NCBI GenBank assembly: GCA_947502265.1
Contig: CANMZB010000008.1
Coordinates: forward strand, 124,001-188,000
From: an uncultured Sulfitobacter sp.
GTDB lineage: Bacteria; Pseudomonadota; Alphaproteobacteria; Rhodobacterales; Rhodobacteraceae
DNA length: 64,000 nucleotides
Reading direction: 5' to 3'
The position numbers and the translations under genes are program-made. Positions within the stretch are counted from its first letter, which is position 1, and every line of letters begins with the position of its first letter. A model generated the notes under the pieces. That model saw only the letters and a list, made by a program, of their open reading frames with translations, did no database searches and was not told the DNA's origin. Of the stretch, positions 27,131-37,291 are shown piece after piece.

Positions 27131-27904
27131 ATGGAACTCAAAAAAATACTGGTGGCAACTTTGGCGACCACACTATTGGGCGCAGGTGTCGCCAGCGCCG
27201 AACAGGTCAAAATCGGCATCGCCGCTGAACCCTATCCGCCTTTCACATCGCTCAACTCGTCGGGCACATGGATCGGCTGGGAGGTTGATATCATCAACGC
27301 GGTCTGTGCCGCAGGCAAGCTTGATTGTGTTGTCACGCCGGTGGCTTGGGACGGTATCATTGCGTCGCTGAACGGCCAACAGATCGACGCGATCATGTCG
27401 TCGATGTCAATCACCGAAGAACGCATGAAAACCATCGACTTCAGCGACGCATACTACAATACACCCGCTGTGATTGTGGCTGATAAATCCATGGATATCG
27501 CGCCGACACCGGAATCTCTTGCGGGTAAAATCGTCGGCGTTCAGGCATCAACCATCCATCAGGCTTATGCCAACGCCCATTTCGCCGATGTCGCCGAAAT
27601 CCGCGTGTATCAAACCCAGGACGAAGCCAATCAGGATCTGGTTGCAGGTCGGGTTGATGCGATTCAGGCCGACAGCATTGCCATGGCCGGTTTTGTTGAA
27701 TCCGATAACGGCTCGTGTTGCGAAATCAAAGGCATCGTCGCCAAGGACGAGGCCATTTTGGGCAAAGGTGTCGGCGCAGGTGTCCGCAAGGGCGAGGATG
27801 CCCTGCGTGAAAAGCTGAATGCGGGCATTGCGGCAATTCTGGAAAATGGCACCCACGCCGAGATTACCTCGCAGTATTTCACGTCCAGCATTTTCCACGA
27901 ATAG
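27131..27904 (+). CDS. Periplasmic amino-acid-binding protein of an ABC importer
   Basis: A 257-residue SBP family 3 protein. The signal peptide runs to about residue 23 with a probable cleavage after GVASA. The mature part opens with the family motif KIGIAAEPYPPFTSLNSSG and includes GWEVDIINAVC and SMSITEERMKTIDFSD, typical of lysine/arginine/ornithine- or histidine-binding proteins. Two cysteines in SDNGSCCEIKG may form a disulfide. The ribosome site lies in AGAGGGAG. Context suggests arginine or a derivative as ligand, but the binding pocket cannot be judged here. Confidence 0.92.
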   Translation: MELKKILVATLATTLLGAGVASAEQVKIGIAAEPYPPFTSLNSSGTWIGWEVDIINAVCAAGKLDCVVTPVAWDGIIASLNGQQIDAIMSSMSITEERMKTIDFSDAYYNTPAVIVADKSMDIAPTPESLAGKIVGVQASTIHQAYANAHFADVAEIRVYQTQDEANQDLVAGRVDAIQADSIAMAGFVESDNGSCCEIKGIVAKDEAILGKGVGAGVRKGEDALREKLNAGIAAILENGTHAEITSQYFTSSIFHE

Positions 27905-27913
27905 GGCGTCCTT

Positions 27914-28666
27914 TTGGAACTCATCCTCGAAACGCTTGGTTTGGCCAAAAGCGCAGAGCTTTTGTCCCTCAGCCCTCCGGGATGGGGCGCTAACCTTCTG
28001 CGCGGCCTTGCCAATTCGTTGCAAATCGCCTTTGGCGCGTTTGGTTTCGGCTTGGTGATCGGGCTGTTCGGGGCCTATGGAAAACTTTATGGCGGGGTGG
28101 TCGTGCGCGACCTTCTCGCCATTTACACGACAGTGATCCGGGCCGTTCCCGAACTCGTCCTGATCCTGATTCTATATTATGTCGGCACCGACGTGATCAA
28201 TCAGGTCTCGCAAGCGATGGGATACGGGCGCGTCGAAATCAGCGGTGTTGTGGCGGGCATCTGGGTTCTGGGTATCGTTCAGGGTGCCTATTCTACCGAA
28301 GTACTGCGCGGCGCCATTCAAGCGGTCCCCCCCGGCCAGATCGAGGCCGCGCGCGCCTTCGGAATGCCGCCTTTTATGCTGATGCGCCGTGTTACAATTC
28401 CGGCGATGCTGTCTTTTGCCACACCCGGTCTCGCCAACTTGTGGCTGATTGCCACCAAGGATACGGCCCTTCTGGCGATTGTCGGCTTTAGCGAGTTAAC
28501 TTTGGAAACCCGTCAGGCCGCAGCCAGCACCCGCGCGTATTTCACCTTCTTTCTGGCCGCCGGAGCGCTTTATCTGATTGTCACCTTATGTTCAGGCGCG
28601 GTTTTCGCACGGATCGAAAAATGGAGCCGCCGTGGCCAGCCCTCTTTGAGGGGGTCAAATAAATGA
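27914..28666 (+). CDS. Amino-acid ABC transporter permease (HisQ-like)
   Basis: A 250-residue inner-membrane permease with the HisMQ-type segment ANSLQIAFGAFGFG near residue 30 and the EAA loop GAIQAVPPGQIEAARAFGM around residue 135. Several hydrophobic helices are visible. No ATG or GTG is available at the expected place, so the start appears to be TTG at 27914, with AGGGCG just upstream. The stop overlaps the next permease (ATGA). It pairs with that permease to form the channel of the importer. Confidence 0.9.
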   Translation: MELILETLGLAKSAELLSLSPPGWGANLLRGLANSLQIAFGAFGFGLVIGLFGAYGKLYGGVVVRDLLAIYTTVIRAVPELVLILILYYVGTDVINQVSQAMGYGRVEISGVVAGIWVLGIVQGAYSTEVLRGAIQAVPPGQIEAARAFGMPPFMLMRRVTIPAMLSFATPGLANLWLIATKDTALLAIVGFSELTLETRQAAASTRAYFTFFLAAGALYLIVTLCSGAVFARIEKWSRRGQPSLRGSNK

Positions 28667-29439
28667 AGAACTGGCGCGCCCTGATGCAACCGCACCGGAT
28701 TGTGTTGATGGCCTTGTTTGTCGGGTTCGTGATCTGGTGCGCCATTGCGCTGCGGTGGGACTGGATCCCGAAATACACGCCATTGGCGCTTGGAGGGCTG
28801 TGGCGTACGATCTGGATTCTGGTTGTCACCACCGTCATGGGATTTTTACTGGCCATCCCTTTGGGGCTGGCTCAGGCCGTCGGCCCTTGGTACCTGTCGG
28901 CCCCCGCCAAAGTGTTTTGCACCGTTATTCGGGGCACCCCCTTGCTGCTCCAGATCTGGCTGCTTTATTATGGGCTGGGGTCTCTTTTTCCGCAGATCCC
29001 GTGGATTCGCGGAAGCGAGCTGTGGCCCTATCTGCGCCAGGCCTGGCCCTACGCCGTGCTGGCGCTCACGCTGTCTTATGCGGGATATGAAGGCGAGGTG
29101 ATGCGCGGCGCATTCTCGGGCGTAAACAAAGGCCAGCTTGAGGCAGCAGAGGCTTTCGGGATGCCCCGCTTTACCATGTTCCGCCGTATCTGGTTGCCGC
29201 AAGCTGTCCGGAACGTACTGCCCACGCTGGGCGGAGAAACGATCCTACAGCTCAAGGCAACACCACTGGTCGCCACAATCACGGTGGTCGAGATATATGC
29301 AGTGTCCTCTCGCGTGCGTTCGGACACTTTCATCGTCTACGAGCCGCTCCTGTTGCTGGCGCTGGTCTATATGATCATTGCGGGAATCATCACGCTGTTG
29401 TTTCGACGTTTCGAAAATCGGGTCAACGGAACCAGGTGA
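28663..29439 (+). CDS. Amino-acid ABC transporter permease (HisM-like)
   Basis: A 258-residue inner-membrane permease, partner of the preceding one. It has an N-terminal helix (HRIVLMALFVGFVIWC), a conserved RGTPLLLQIWLLYYGLG segment and the EAA loop GAFSGVNKGQLEAAEAFGM, all of HisM/ArtM type. It starts within the stop of the HisQ-like gene. It is the last gene of the importer; after it comes a 286-base gap with two hairpins before the convergent guaB. Confidence 0.92.
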   Translation: MKNWRALMQPHRIVLMALFVGFVIWCAIALRWDWIPKYTPLALGGLWRTIWILVVTTVMGFLLAIPLGLAQAVGPWYLSAPAKVFCTVIRGTPLLLQIWLLYYGLGSLFPQIPWIRGSELWPYLRQAWPYAVLALTLSYAGYEGEVMRGAFSGVNKGQLEAAEAFGMPRFTMFRRIWLPQAVRNVLPTLGGETILQLKATPLVATITVVEIYAVSSRVRSDTFIVYEPLLLLALVYMIIAGIITLLFRRFENRVNGTR

Positions 29440-29615
29440 CGGCCTCTCATATAATCCCGGAGCCGCGAGGTTGATAAGGAACCTGCCTTGGAAATACCGT
29501 GGCTGATCTGCCGGAATAGCGAGGCTTTGGAGCACACCAGAAGGGCAGTAATATCCGATCAACCGTGCCGACGCGCGTTGCAGACATCGCCAATATCGAA
29601 ACCCCGACGCCGCGC

Positions 29616-29650
29616 AGGGCGCATCAGTTGGGCCGCTGATACAGCGCCCT
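29616..29650. terminator. Long imperfect hairpin downstream of the ABC importer and guaB
   Basis: Outer arms AGGGCGC/GCGCCCT and inner arms ATCAG/CTGAT form a stem with a 3-base bulge. It sits in the convergent gap (29440-29725) between the importer and guaB. There is no long T run on either side, so termination is likely but not certain. I see no gene in the gap. Confidence 0.4.
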
Positions 29651-29671
29651 CTTGCGTACGGGATCCGCCCC

Positions 29672-29695
29672 CGATGGATGCCAAAGCATCCATCG
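29672..29695. terminator. Perfect 10-bp hairpin after guaB
   Basis: Arms CGATGGATGC and GCATCCATCG enclose a 4-base loop, about 30 bases past the guaB stop. The stem is perfect but lacks a U tract, so it may act as a 3'-end stabiliser or a Rho-dependent terminator. Confidence 0.45.
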
Positions 29696-29725
29696 CCCTC
29701 ACGGAAATTCAGCTAATATAACGAC

Positions 29726-31174
<1,449 letters not shown>

Positions 31175-31307
31175 TCAAACCTCCAAGGTGACGGCATCAT
31201 TTGGCGGTTTTCTATTTCACGGTTATGCGGAATTGGAAAGGGTCAAAGACGCACAGGACTTGCATTGCACGCGCACTTCACCAAAGCTGCGAAAAAATGA
31301 GGACTTT

Positions 31308-32267
31308 ATGAGCAAACACGGATACGAAGGCGGCAGGCTGGACCTGCCCTTTGTCGGGATTTCAACCTTTGCCAAACGCCCCTATGAGCAGGACTGGAGC
31401 AAACTGGATGCCGATGTGGCAATCCTTGGTGCGCCCTTTGATGCGGGTACACAATGGCGTCCAGGTGCACGATTCGGTCCGCGCGCGGTGCGCGAGGCCT
31501 CGACCCTGTTCAGCTTTGGCCATGGGGGTGCGTATGATCACGAGGACGACGCGACCTACCTGCCCGGCGATGTGAACATTGTCGACATGGGCGATGCCGA
31601 TATCATCCACACGGACACCGAACAAAGCCACGCCAACATCGAGGCGGGCGTGCGCGCCGCCTTGGAGGCCGCCGCCCTGCCCGTGGTGATCGGTGGCGAT
31701 CACTCAATCAACATCCCCTGCATTCGCGCGTTTGACGGCCAGGGCGACATCCACATCCTGCAAATCGACGCGCATCTGGATTTCGTTGATGAGCGCCACG
31801 GCGTGCGCCATGGTCACGGCAATCCGATGCGGCGCGCCGCCGAGCAAGAGTATGTCACAGGCCTCACCCAAGTCGGCATTCGCAACGTCAGCTCCACCGC
31901 CAAAGAAGGTTATGAGGCCGCGCGCGCCATGGGAGCGGATATTATCAGCGTGCGACAAGCCCGCAAGATGGGCACCGGCGGCATCATGGCGCATATTCCG
32001 GCCGATGCACGTGTCTATGTCACGCTTGATATTGACGGATTTTGTCCGTCCATTGCGCCCGGCACCGGCACACCCTCGCATGGCGGATTTCTGTATTACG
32101 AGGTGCTGGAACTGTTGCAGGCGGTGGCAGAACGGCATGAGGTTGTCGGAATTGACCTTGTCGAAGTCGCCCCCGACTATGATCCCACCGGCAGCACCCA
32201 AATCTTGGCTGCGCAGGTTTTGCTGAACTTTCTCGGCTTCATCTTTCACGCTCGCCGCGCGACCTGA
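31308..32267 (+). CDS. Agmatinase/guanidinobutyrase family ureohydrolase
   Basis: A 319-residue member of the arginase superfamily. The binuclear manganese ligands are visible in GGDHSINIP, DAHLDF and DIDGFCPSIAPGTGTP. The start at 31308 has TGAGGA upstream and gives the normal agmatinase length; an upstream in-frame extension overlaps guaB and is rejected. The reaction releases urea from agmatine or 4-guanidinobutyrate. Given the AruH- and AruI-like genes at 22.8-25.5 kb, guanidinobutyrase (product GABA) is the attractive assignment, but agmatinase cannot be excluded from sequence. Confidence 0.88.
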   Translation: MSKHGYEGGRLDLPFVGISTFAKRPYEQDWSKLDADVAILGAPFDAGTQWRPGARFGPRAVREASTLFSFGHGGAYDHEDDATYLPGDVNIVDMGDADIIHTDTEQSHANIEAGVRAALEAAALPVVIGGDHSINIPCIRAFDGQGDIHILQIDAHLDFVDERHGVRHGHGNPMRRAAEQEYVTGLTQVGIRNVSSTAKEGYEAARAMGADIISVRQARKMGTGGIMAHIPADARVYVTLDIDGFCPSIAPGTGTPSHGGFLYYEVLELLQAVAERHEVVGIDLVEVAPDYDPTGSTQILAAQVLLNFLGFIFHARRAT

Positions 32268-32286
32268 ACGCGCGCCTGCCGAAAAT

Positions 32287-32330
32287 GACGCGTATGCGTC
32301 GATTTATGGCGCGGCAGGCCTTTCGCCTGC
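32287..32330. promoter_or_regulatory. Two small hairpins between the ureohydrolase and RACo-like genes
   Basis: GACGC-GTAT-GCGTC at 32287-32300 and GCAGGC-loop-GCCTGC at 32314-32330. Without a T run they may weaken read-through or protect the ureohydrolase mRNA. Function is unproven. Confidence 0.3.
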
Positions 32331-32378
32331 GCGGCGCATGGCTATGGTGCGACGTAACCAGTAGCGGGAAGTATCACG

Positions 32379-34430
32379 ATGACCGACGATCCACTTGTCA
32401 TTTTCACCCCATCGGGCAAACGGGGGCGTTTTCCCGTGGGCACAGCAATCCTGACCGCCGCGCGCCAGTTGGGCGTGGATCTTGATTCGGTCTGCGGCGG
32501 GCGCGGCATCTGCTCGAAATGCCAGATCAGCCCCGGTTATGGCGAATTCTCGAAACATGGTGTGACCGTGGCCAAAGACGCGCTGTCGCCGTGGAACGCC
32601 GTCGAGGCGCGCTATGACGAAAAGCGGGGGCTGAAGGAAGGTCGCCGTCTGGGCTGTCAGGCCACCGTGCAAGGTGATGTCGTGATTGACGTTCCCGCCG
32701 AAAGCCAGGTCCACAAACAGGTGGTGCGCAAGCGCGCCGAACTGCGCGACATCACGCTCAACCCCTCGACCAAGCTTTATTATGTCGAAGTTGAAGAGCC
32801 CGATATGCATGATCCTTCCGGTGATCTGGAGCGGTTGCGCAAGGCGCTTCTTGAGCAATGGGAACTGGACGAGGTCGCGGCCGACCTGCACATCCTGCAA
32901 AAGATGCAGCCAATCCTGCGCAAAGGCGGCTGGAAAGTCACCGTGGCAGTGCATCTGGGTGATCACGAAAACAAACCGCGCATCATGCACATCTGGCCCG
33001 GCTTTTACGAAGGCACGATCTATGGCGTTGCTGTCGATCTCGGCTCCACCACCATTGCGGCGCATTTGTGCGATCTGCAAACCGGCGAGGTCGTCGCCTC
33101 CTCGGGAATGATGAATCCGCAGATCCGCTTTGGCGAAGATCTGATGAGCCGCGTCAGCTATTCCATGATGAACCCCGACGGCGCAAACGAGATGACAGTC
33201 GCCGTGCGCGAAGGCATGAACGCCCTGTTCACGCAGGTCGGTACAGATGCGAATGTGGATAAATCGCTGATCGTTGATGTTGTTTTCGTCTGCAATCCGG
33301 TGATGCACCACCTGCTGCTCGGAATTGACCCGTTCGAATTGGGACAGGCACCTTTTGCGCTGGCCACGTCCAATGCGATGCGCCTGCGCGCGGATGATCT
33401 TGATCTTTCCATCCACCCGTCCGCCCGCGTCTATTTGCTGCCCTGCATTGCCGGGCATGTCGGTGCGGACGCCGCTGCCGTGGCACTGTCGGAAAGCCCC
33501 AACACCTCCGAAGATCTGCTGCTGGTGGTCGATGTCGGCACCAACGCCGAGATTTTTCTGGGCAACAAGGAAAAGGTGCTGGCCTGTTCCTCGCCCACCG
33601 GCCCCGCCTTTGAGGGGGCACAGATCAGCTCGGGCCAACGCGCAGCACCCGGCGCGATCGAACGGGTAGAAATCGACCCGCTCACCAAATTGCCCCGCTT
33701 CAAGGTGATCGGCTCGGATCTGTGGTCGGACGACGAAGATTTCAAGGCGGCAATAGCGTCCACCGGCGTCACCGGCATTTGCGGGTCCGGCATCATCGAG
33801 ATGGTGGCAGAAATGCGGATGCACGGCATTGTGGATGCGCCGGGTCTGATTGGCACCCCCGAGCAAACAGGCTCGTGCGCAGTGTTCGCCGACGGGCGGA
33901 CGAACAGCTATCTGGTCTATGACGGCACCGCCGACGGCGGGCCGAAAATCACCGTAACCAACCGCGACATCCGCGAAATACAGATGGCCAAGGCCGCGCT
34001 ATATTCCGGCGCGCGCCTGTTGATGGACAAGTTCGGCGTCGACAAGGTGGACCGTGTGGTGCTGGCCGGCGCGTTTGGCGCGCATATTTCGTCGAAACAT
34101 GCGATGGTGCTGGGCATGATCCCGGACGCGCCTTTGGACAAGGTCACATCGGCGGGCAATGCCGCAGGCACTGGCGCACGCATCGCCCTGCTCAACCGCG
34201 AGGCGCGCGCCGAGATCGAGGAAACAGTGCGTAATATCCACAAGATCGAAACTGCGATCGAGCCACGCTTTCAGGAGCATTTCGTCAACGCGTCCGCCAT
34301 GCCGAACGCTGTCGAACCGTTTCCGATCCTCAATTCTATCGTCACCCTGCCCACCCGCACCTTCAACACCGGCGGCAGCGGGAACGGAGGTGGCAGCCCA
34401 CGCGGCGGACGCCGCAGGCGGCGTGATTGA
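32379..34430 (+). CDS. RACo-like ASKHA/ferredoxin protein (corrinoid activation)
   Basis: A 683-residue protein. An N-terminal plant-type [2Fe-2S] domain has cysteines in SVCGGRGICSKCQ plus a later cysteine in RRLGCQATV. A middle linker follows, then a large ASKHA (actin-like ATPase, DUF4445) domain with nucleotide-binding motifs VAVDLGSTTIAAHL, VVDVGTNAEIFLG and LAGAFGAHI. This is the architecture of reductive activators of corrinoid methyltransferases (RACo/RamA-like). A Gly/Arg-rich tail (GGRRRRRD) ends it. No corrinoid protein or methyltransferase gene lies in the window, so its partner must be elsewhere. Confidence 0.87.
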   Translation: MTDDPLVIFTPSGKRGRFPVGTAILTAARQLGVDLDSVCGGRGICSKCQISPGYGEFSKHGVTVAKDALSPWNAVEARYDEKRGLKEGRRLGCQATVQGDVVIDVPAESQVHKQVVRKRAELRDITLNPSTKLYYVEVEEPDMHDPSGDLERLRKALLEQWELDEVAADLHILQKMQPILRKGGWKVTVAVHLGDHENKPRIMHIWPGFYEGTIYGVAVDLGSTTIAAHLCDLQTGEVVASSGMMNPQIRFGEDLMSRVSYSMMNPDGANEMTVAVREGMNALFTQVGTDANVDKSLIVDVVFVCNPVMHHLLLGIDPFELGQAPFALATSNAMRLRADDLDLSIHPSARVYLLPCIAGHVGADAAAVALSESPNTSEDLLLVVDVGTNAEIFLGNKEKVLACSSPTGPAFEGAQISSGQRAAPGAIERVEIDPLTKLPRFKVIGSDLWSDDEDFKAAIASTGVTGICGSGIIEMVAEMRMHGIVDAPGLIGTPEQTGSCAVFADGRTNSYLVYDGTADGGPKITVTNRDIREIQMAKAALYSGARLLMDKFGVDKVDRVVLAGAFGAHISSKHAMVLGMIPDAPLDKVTSAGNAAGTGARIALLNREARAEIEETVRNIHKIETAIEPRFQEHFVNASAMPNAVEPFPILNSIVTLPTRTFNTGGSGNGGGSPRGGRRRRRD

Positions 34431-34502
34431 ACGCGGCCTCCCAAACAGCGACATCCTGCGCATCCGTGCGCTGGCCAACTGCGCCACATCGCGTAAACCC
34501 TC

Positions 34503-34531
34503 TTGACGGCTGTGCCTTGCGGGCCTACTCC
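34503..34531 (+). promoter_or_regulatory. Possible promoter of the tRNA-Gly gene
   Basis: TTGACG and TACTCC are spaced by 17 bases and end 14 bases before the tRNA. The -35 is good and the -10 is poor. Assigned by pattern only. Confidence 0.35.
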
Positions 34532-34545
34532 GGTCGCATCGGCGC

Positions 34546-34619
34546 GCGGGTATGGTGAAAAGGTATCACGGCAGCTTCCCAAGCTTTAGTTACGAGTTCG
34601 ATTCTCGTTACCCGCTCCA
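34546..34619 (+). tRNA. tRNA-Gly (anticodon CCC)
   Basis: A 74-base cloverleaf with the CCA end encoded. The acceptor stem GCGGGTA/TACCCGC pairs fully, the D stem is GTGA/TCAC, the anticodon loop is TTCCCAA and the T arm is ACGAG-TTCGATT-CTCGT. The anticodon stem GCAGC/GCTTT holds one C-T mismatch and one G-T pair, so the gene looks slightly degenerate. It would read GGG codons. It precedes a gene-free AT-rich stretch. Confidence 0.85.
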
Positions 34620-35027
34620 AATACACACATAAGCTATTTATTAAAAAGATATCAGTATGGCGTGTCCGTTCACCCCGCCCAAACGCCCCCTAACTTATAA
34701 ATATTTAGATTTACCATAGGCTTGATGGGCAAACATCGACCTGCCCCGTGCTGGTTTGTTGATCGAATTTTCAAAGATTTTGTTCCGGTCGATGTATCTA
34801 AACCGCTTTGCGCATACGCGCTCTTACAACGGTCAAACAATGAAGAGTGCAAATCGTGACCGGCGCCCTAGAGTTCACGCCAGATTATGCTTGATACTTA
34901 AGCTGGGCTTAAGATGTTGCGCCTACACTGTTTTATCTACCCTTACCAACCCACCAGATACTGCGCCGCCGCTGCGCTTCCCTCGCCATAGGTCCCGTGG
35001 TCGCTTTATTATTCAGACCAGGCAGGA
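34620..35027. other. Gene-free AT-rich stretch after the tRNA
   Basis: This 408-base stretch shows no convincing ORF and is visibly richer in A and T than its surroundings, mainly in 34620-34720. One compact hairpin, CTTAAGC-TGG-GCTTAAG at 34897-34913, is the only structure I see. It lies between the tRNA-Gly gene and the 3' end of pgi, the kind of place where integrated DNA may have come and gone. Confidence 0.5.
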
Positions 35028-36620
35028 TTAGCCTTGGTGGCGGTGAATATACGCCACAAGCGTGGCCGTTGACGGGTAATCGTTCGACGCCTGCTTGGTC
35101 CCGTCCACGACCGGCTGCAGGGAGGTCGCGAGCTCCTTGCCCAGCTCCACACCCCATTGATCGAAAGAATTGATGCCCAGAATAACACCTTCGACAAAAA
35201 CGCGATGCTCGTAAAGGGCAATGATCTGACCCAGTGTGAAAGGATCAAGCTGTGGATAGAGCAGTGTTGTGGAGGGACGGTTCCCCCCGAAAACACGATG
35301 TCTGGCCTGACGCTCCAGATCGGCACCGGTAAAGCCTTTGTCGGCCGCTATTTTGCGTGCCGTCTCAAGCGAGCGGCCCTCCATCAGGGCTTTTGACTGG
35401 GCGAGGCAATTGGCAATCAGCAACTGGTGATGGTGGTGCAAATCCGGCTCGTGCCCCCGCGCCGCGAGCAGGAATTCACAAGGAACGATGCGCGTACCCT
35501 GATGGATAAGCTGGTAAAACGCGTGTTGCCCGTTTGTGCCCGCAGCACCCCAAACAACAGGGCCGGTGTGGTGCGGCGCATCACTGCCGTCCATGAGAAC
35601 CCCCTTGCCGTTTGATTCCATTTCGAGTTGCTGGAGGTAGGACGGCAACATCGCCAACCGCTCGTCATAGGGAAGCACCGCGCGGGTGGCGTAGCCGCAA
35701 ATCTGATTGTGCCAGATGCCGGTCAGGGCCAGCAAAACCGGCATGTTTTCATGCAGGTCAGCGGCGCGAAAATGAATATCCATCGCCTGCGCCCCGCGCA
35801 GGAAAGCGTCGAATGCTTTTGCCCCGATGGCGATCATCAGCGACAATCCTATCGGTCCCCAGACCGAATAGCGCCCGCCGACCCATTCTTCGAAACCGAA
35901 AACCTGATCGGGATCTATGCCAAAGCTTTCTGTTTTGTCTGTCGCGCTGCTGAGCGCGGCAAACTGGCGTTTGGGATCGCCGCCATGATCACGCATCCAC
36001 GCGCGGGCGGTCCGCGCGTTCGTCATGGTCTCAACTGTGGTGAAGGTTTTGGAGGCAACAATCACAAGCGTCGTTTTCGCGTCAAGCCCGCGCAATTTGT
36101 CCGAGATGTCCGCACCATCCACGTTCGATACAAAATGGCACCGCGGGCCGTCGTGATAGGGAGAAAGCGCAGCCGTCGCCATCGCGGGGCCAAGATCGGA
36201 GCCGCCAATGCCGATATTGACCACATCCGTGATGCCGCTTTCGCGTATCCGGTTTGCAAAACGGCGCATGGCGGCAAGCGTATCATGTACCTGCGCCATC
36301 ACATCCTGCCCGTCGAACATGACCGCGCCACCGTCAAGATTGCGCAAGGCCGTGTGCAAAACGGCGCGGCCTTCCGTTTCGTTGATCTTTGCGCCTGTGA
36401 ACATCGCCTCACGCCGGTCTTCGACGCCTGCATCGCGGGCCAGCAACACCAGCGTGTCACGGGTCGCGGCGTCTATGTTCGTTTTGGAATAATCGAACAA
36501 CATATCGCCGGTTTGTGTGCTGAAAACCGCCGAGCGGTTGTTATGCCTGAAAAGATCGGAGATCCGTCGTTCCTGCGCGCCAGCGGCCTGCGCACCCAGC
36601 GTTTGCCAATGGTCCGTCAT
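35028..36620 (-). CDS. pgi: Glucose-6-phosphate isomerase (intact copy)
   Basis: A 530-residue PGI interconverting glucose-6-phosphate and fructose-6-phosphate. Signatures are [68 protein letters not shown] with the catalytic residues and the C-terminal [12 protein letters not shown]. Start overlaps the pgl stop (TGATG). It ends the zwf-pgl-pgi operon. The window's second pgi (49-51 kb) is disrupted, so this copy is probably the working enzyme for both glucose and polyol-derived fructose. Confidence 0.97.
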   Translation of the reverse strand: MTDHWQTLGAQAAGAQERRISDLFRHNNRSAVFSTQTGDMLFDYSKTNIDAATRDTLVLLARDAGVEDRREAMFTGAKINETEGRAVLHTALRNLDGGAVMFDGQDVMAQVHDTLAAMRRFANRIRESGITDVVNIGIGGSDLGPAMATAALSPYHDGPRCHFVSNVDGADISDKLRGLDAKTTLVIVASKTFTTVETMTNARTARAWMRDHGGDPKRQFAALSSATDKTESFGIDPDQVFGFEEWVGGRYSVWGPIGLSLMIAIGAKAFDAFLRGAQAMDIHFRAADLHENMPVLLALTGIWHNQICGYATRAVLPYDERLAMLPSYLQQLEMESNGKGVLMDGSDAPHHTGPVVWGAAGTNGQHAFYQLIHQGTRIVPCEFLLAARGHEPDLHHHHQLLIANCLAQSKALMEGRSLETARKIAADKGFTGADLERQARHRVFGGNRPSTTLLYPQLDPFTLGQIIALYEHRVFVEGVILGINSFDQWGVELGKELATSLQPVVDGTKQASNDYPSTATLVAYIHRHQG

Positions 36621-37291
36621 CAGGTGCTCCAGTGAACTGTGGCTTGGGCCAGCACGGTTTTGACGGGGGCCTGATCGGCGGGCAATTCTGCGGCACGCGC
36701 GACGGCGTCGCGCTTTTGCGCGCCGGTGATCAACACATGTATCGACATCGCCCCCTCCAATGCGGGTGCCGTAAGCGTAAGTCGGCGGACCGGATCGCCC
36801 GGCAGGGTGACGGGCGCGACCATGGACGCATCACGCGCCATCGCAGCGCCCAGTCCATCAGCACCCGGAAAAAGAGAGGCAGTGTGCATATCCTCGCCCA
36901 TGCCAAGCAACAGCACATCAATAGGCAGCGCGCCCGACAGGGTGGCGGACAGGTCGACAGCGGCCTCTTCGATGGTGCGGCTTTCGGAAAAGTAGGGCGT
37001 GAACCGCGCCGCGGCGGCCTTGTCTTTGAGCAGTCGCGCCCGGATGAGCGCGGCGTTGGATCGGGCGTTTTCTTCGGGTACCCAACGTTCGTCCGTGAGG
37101 ATCACATGGACCCTGCCCCAATCAAGGCTCACACCGCAAAGCGAATCAAACACCGGTCCCGGCGTTGTGCCGCCCGGCACGGCAAGGGTTACGGTTTCGC
37201 GCTGCTGGAGTGCCGCGCGCAGTTCAGAGGCGAGCATCTGGGCCACATCCATGGCAAGCATCTCGCGGTCTGCATATTCGATCAGTTTCAT
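36620..37291 (-). CDS. pgl: 6-phosphogluconolactonase
   Basis: A 223-residue DevB/Pgl-type lactonase. It begins [20 protein letters not shown] and contains [32 protein letters not shown] and [17 protein letters not shown], the family motifs around the active site. It hydrolyses 6-phosphogluconolactone made by Zwf. The ATG at 37291 overlaps the zwf stop (ATGA); an ATG six codons earlier is less likely. It sits between zwf and pgi in the same operon. Confidence 0.95.
   Translation of the reverse strand: MKLIEYADREMLAMDVAQMLASELRAALQQRETVTLAVPGGTTPGPVFDSLCGVSLDWGRVHVILTDERWVPEENARSNAALIRARLLKDKAAAARFTPYFSESRTIEEAAVDLSATLSGALPIDVLLLGMGEDMHTASLFPGADGLGAAMARDASMVAPVTLPGDPVRRLTLTAPALEGAMSIHVLITGAQKRDAVARAAELPADQAPVKTVLAQATVHWST

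Noticed and set aside
32304-33866. Open frame of 520 codons on the minus strand opposite the RACo-like gene
   Set aside because: Antisense shadow; the plus-strand protein has complete motifs.
35628-36635. Open frame of 335 codons opposite pgi
   Set aside because: Antisense shadow of a full-length glucose-6-phosphate isomerase.
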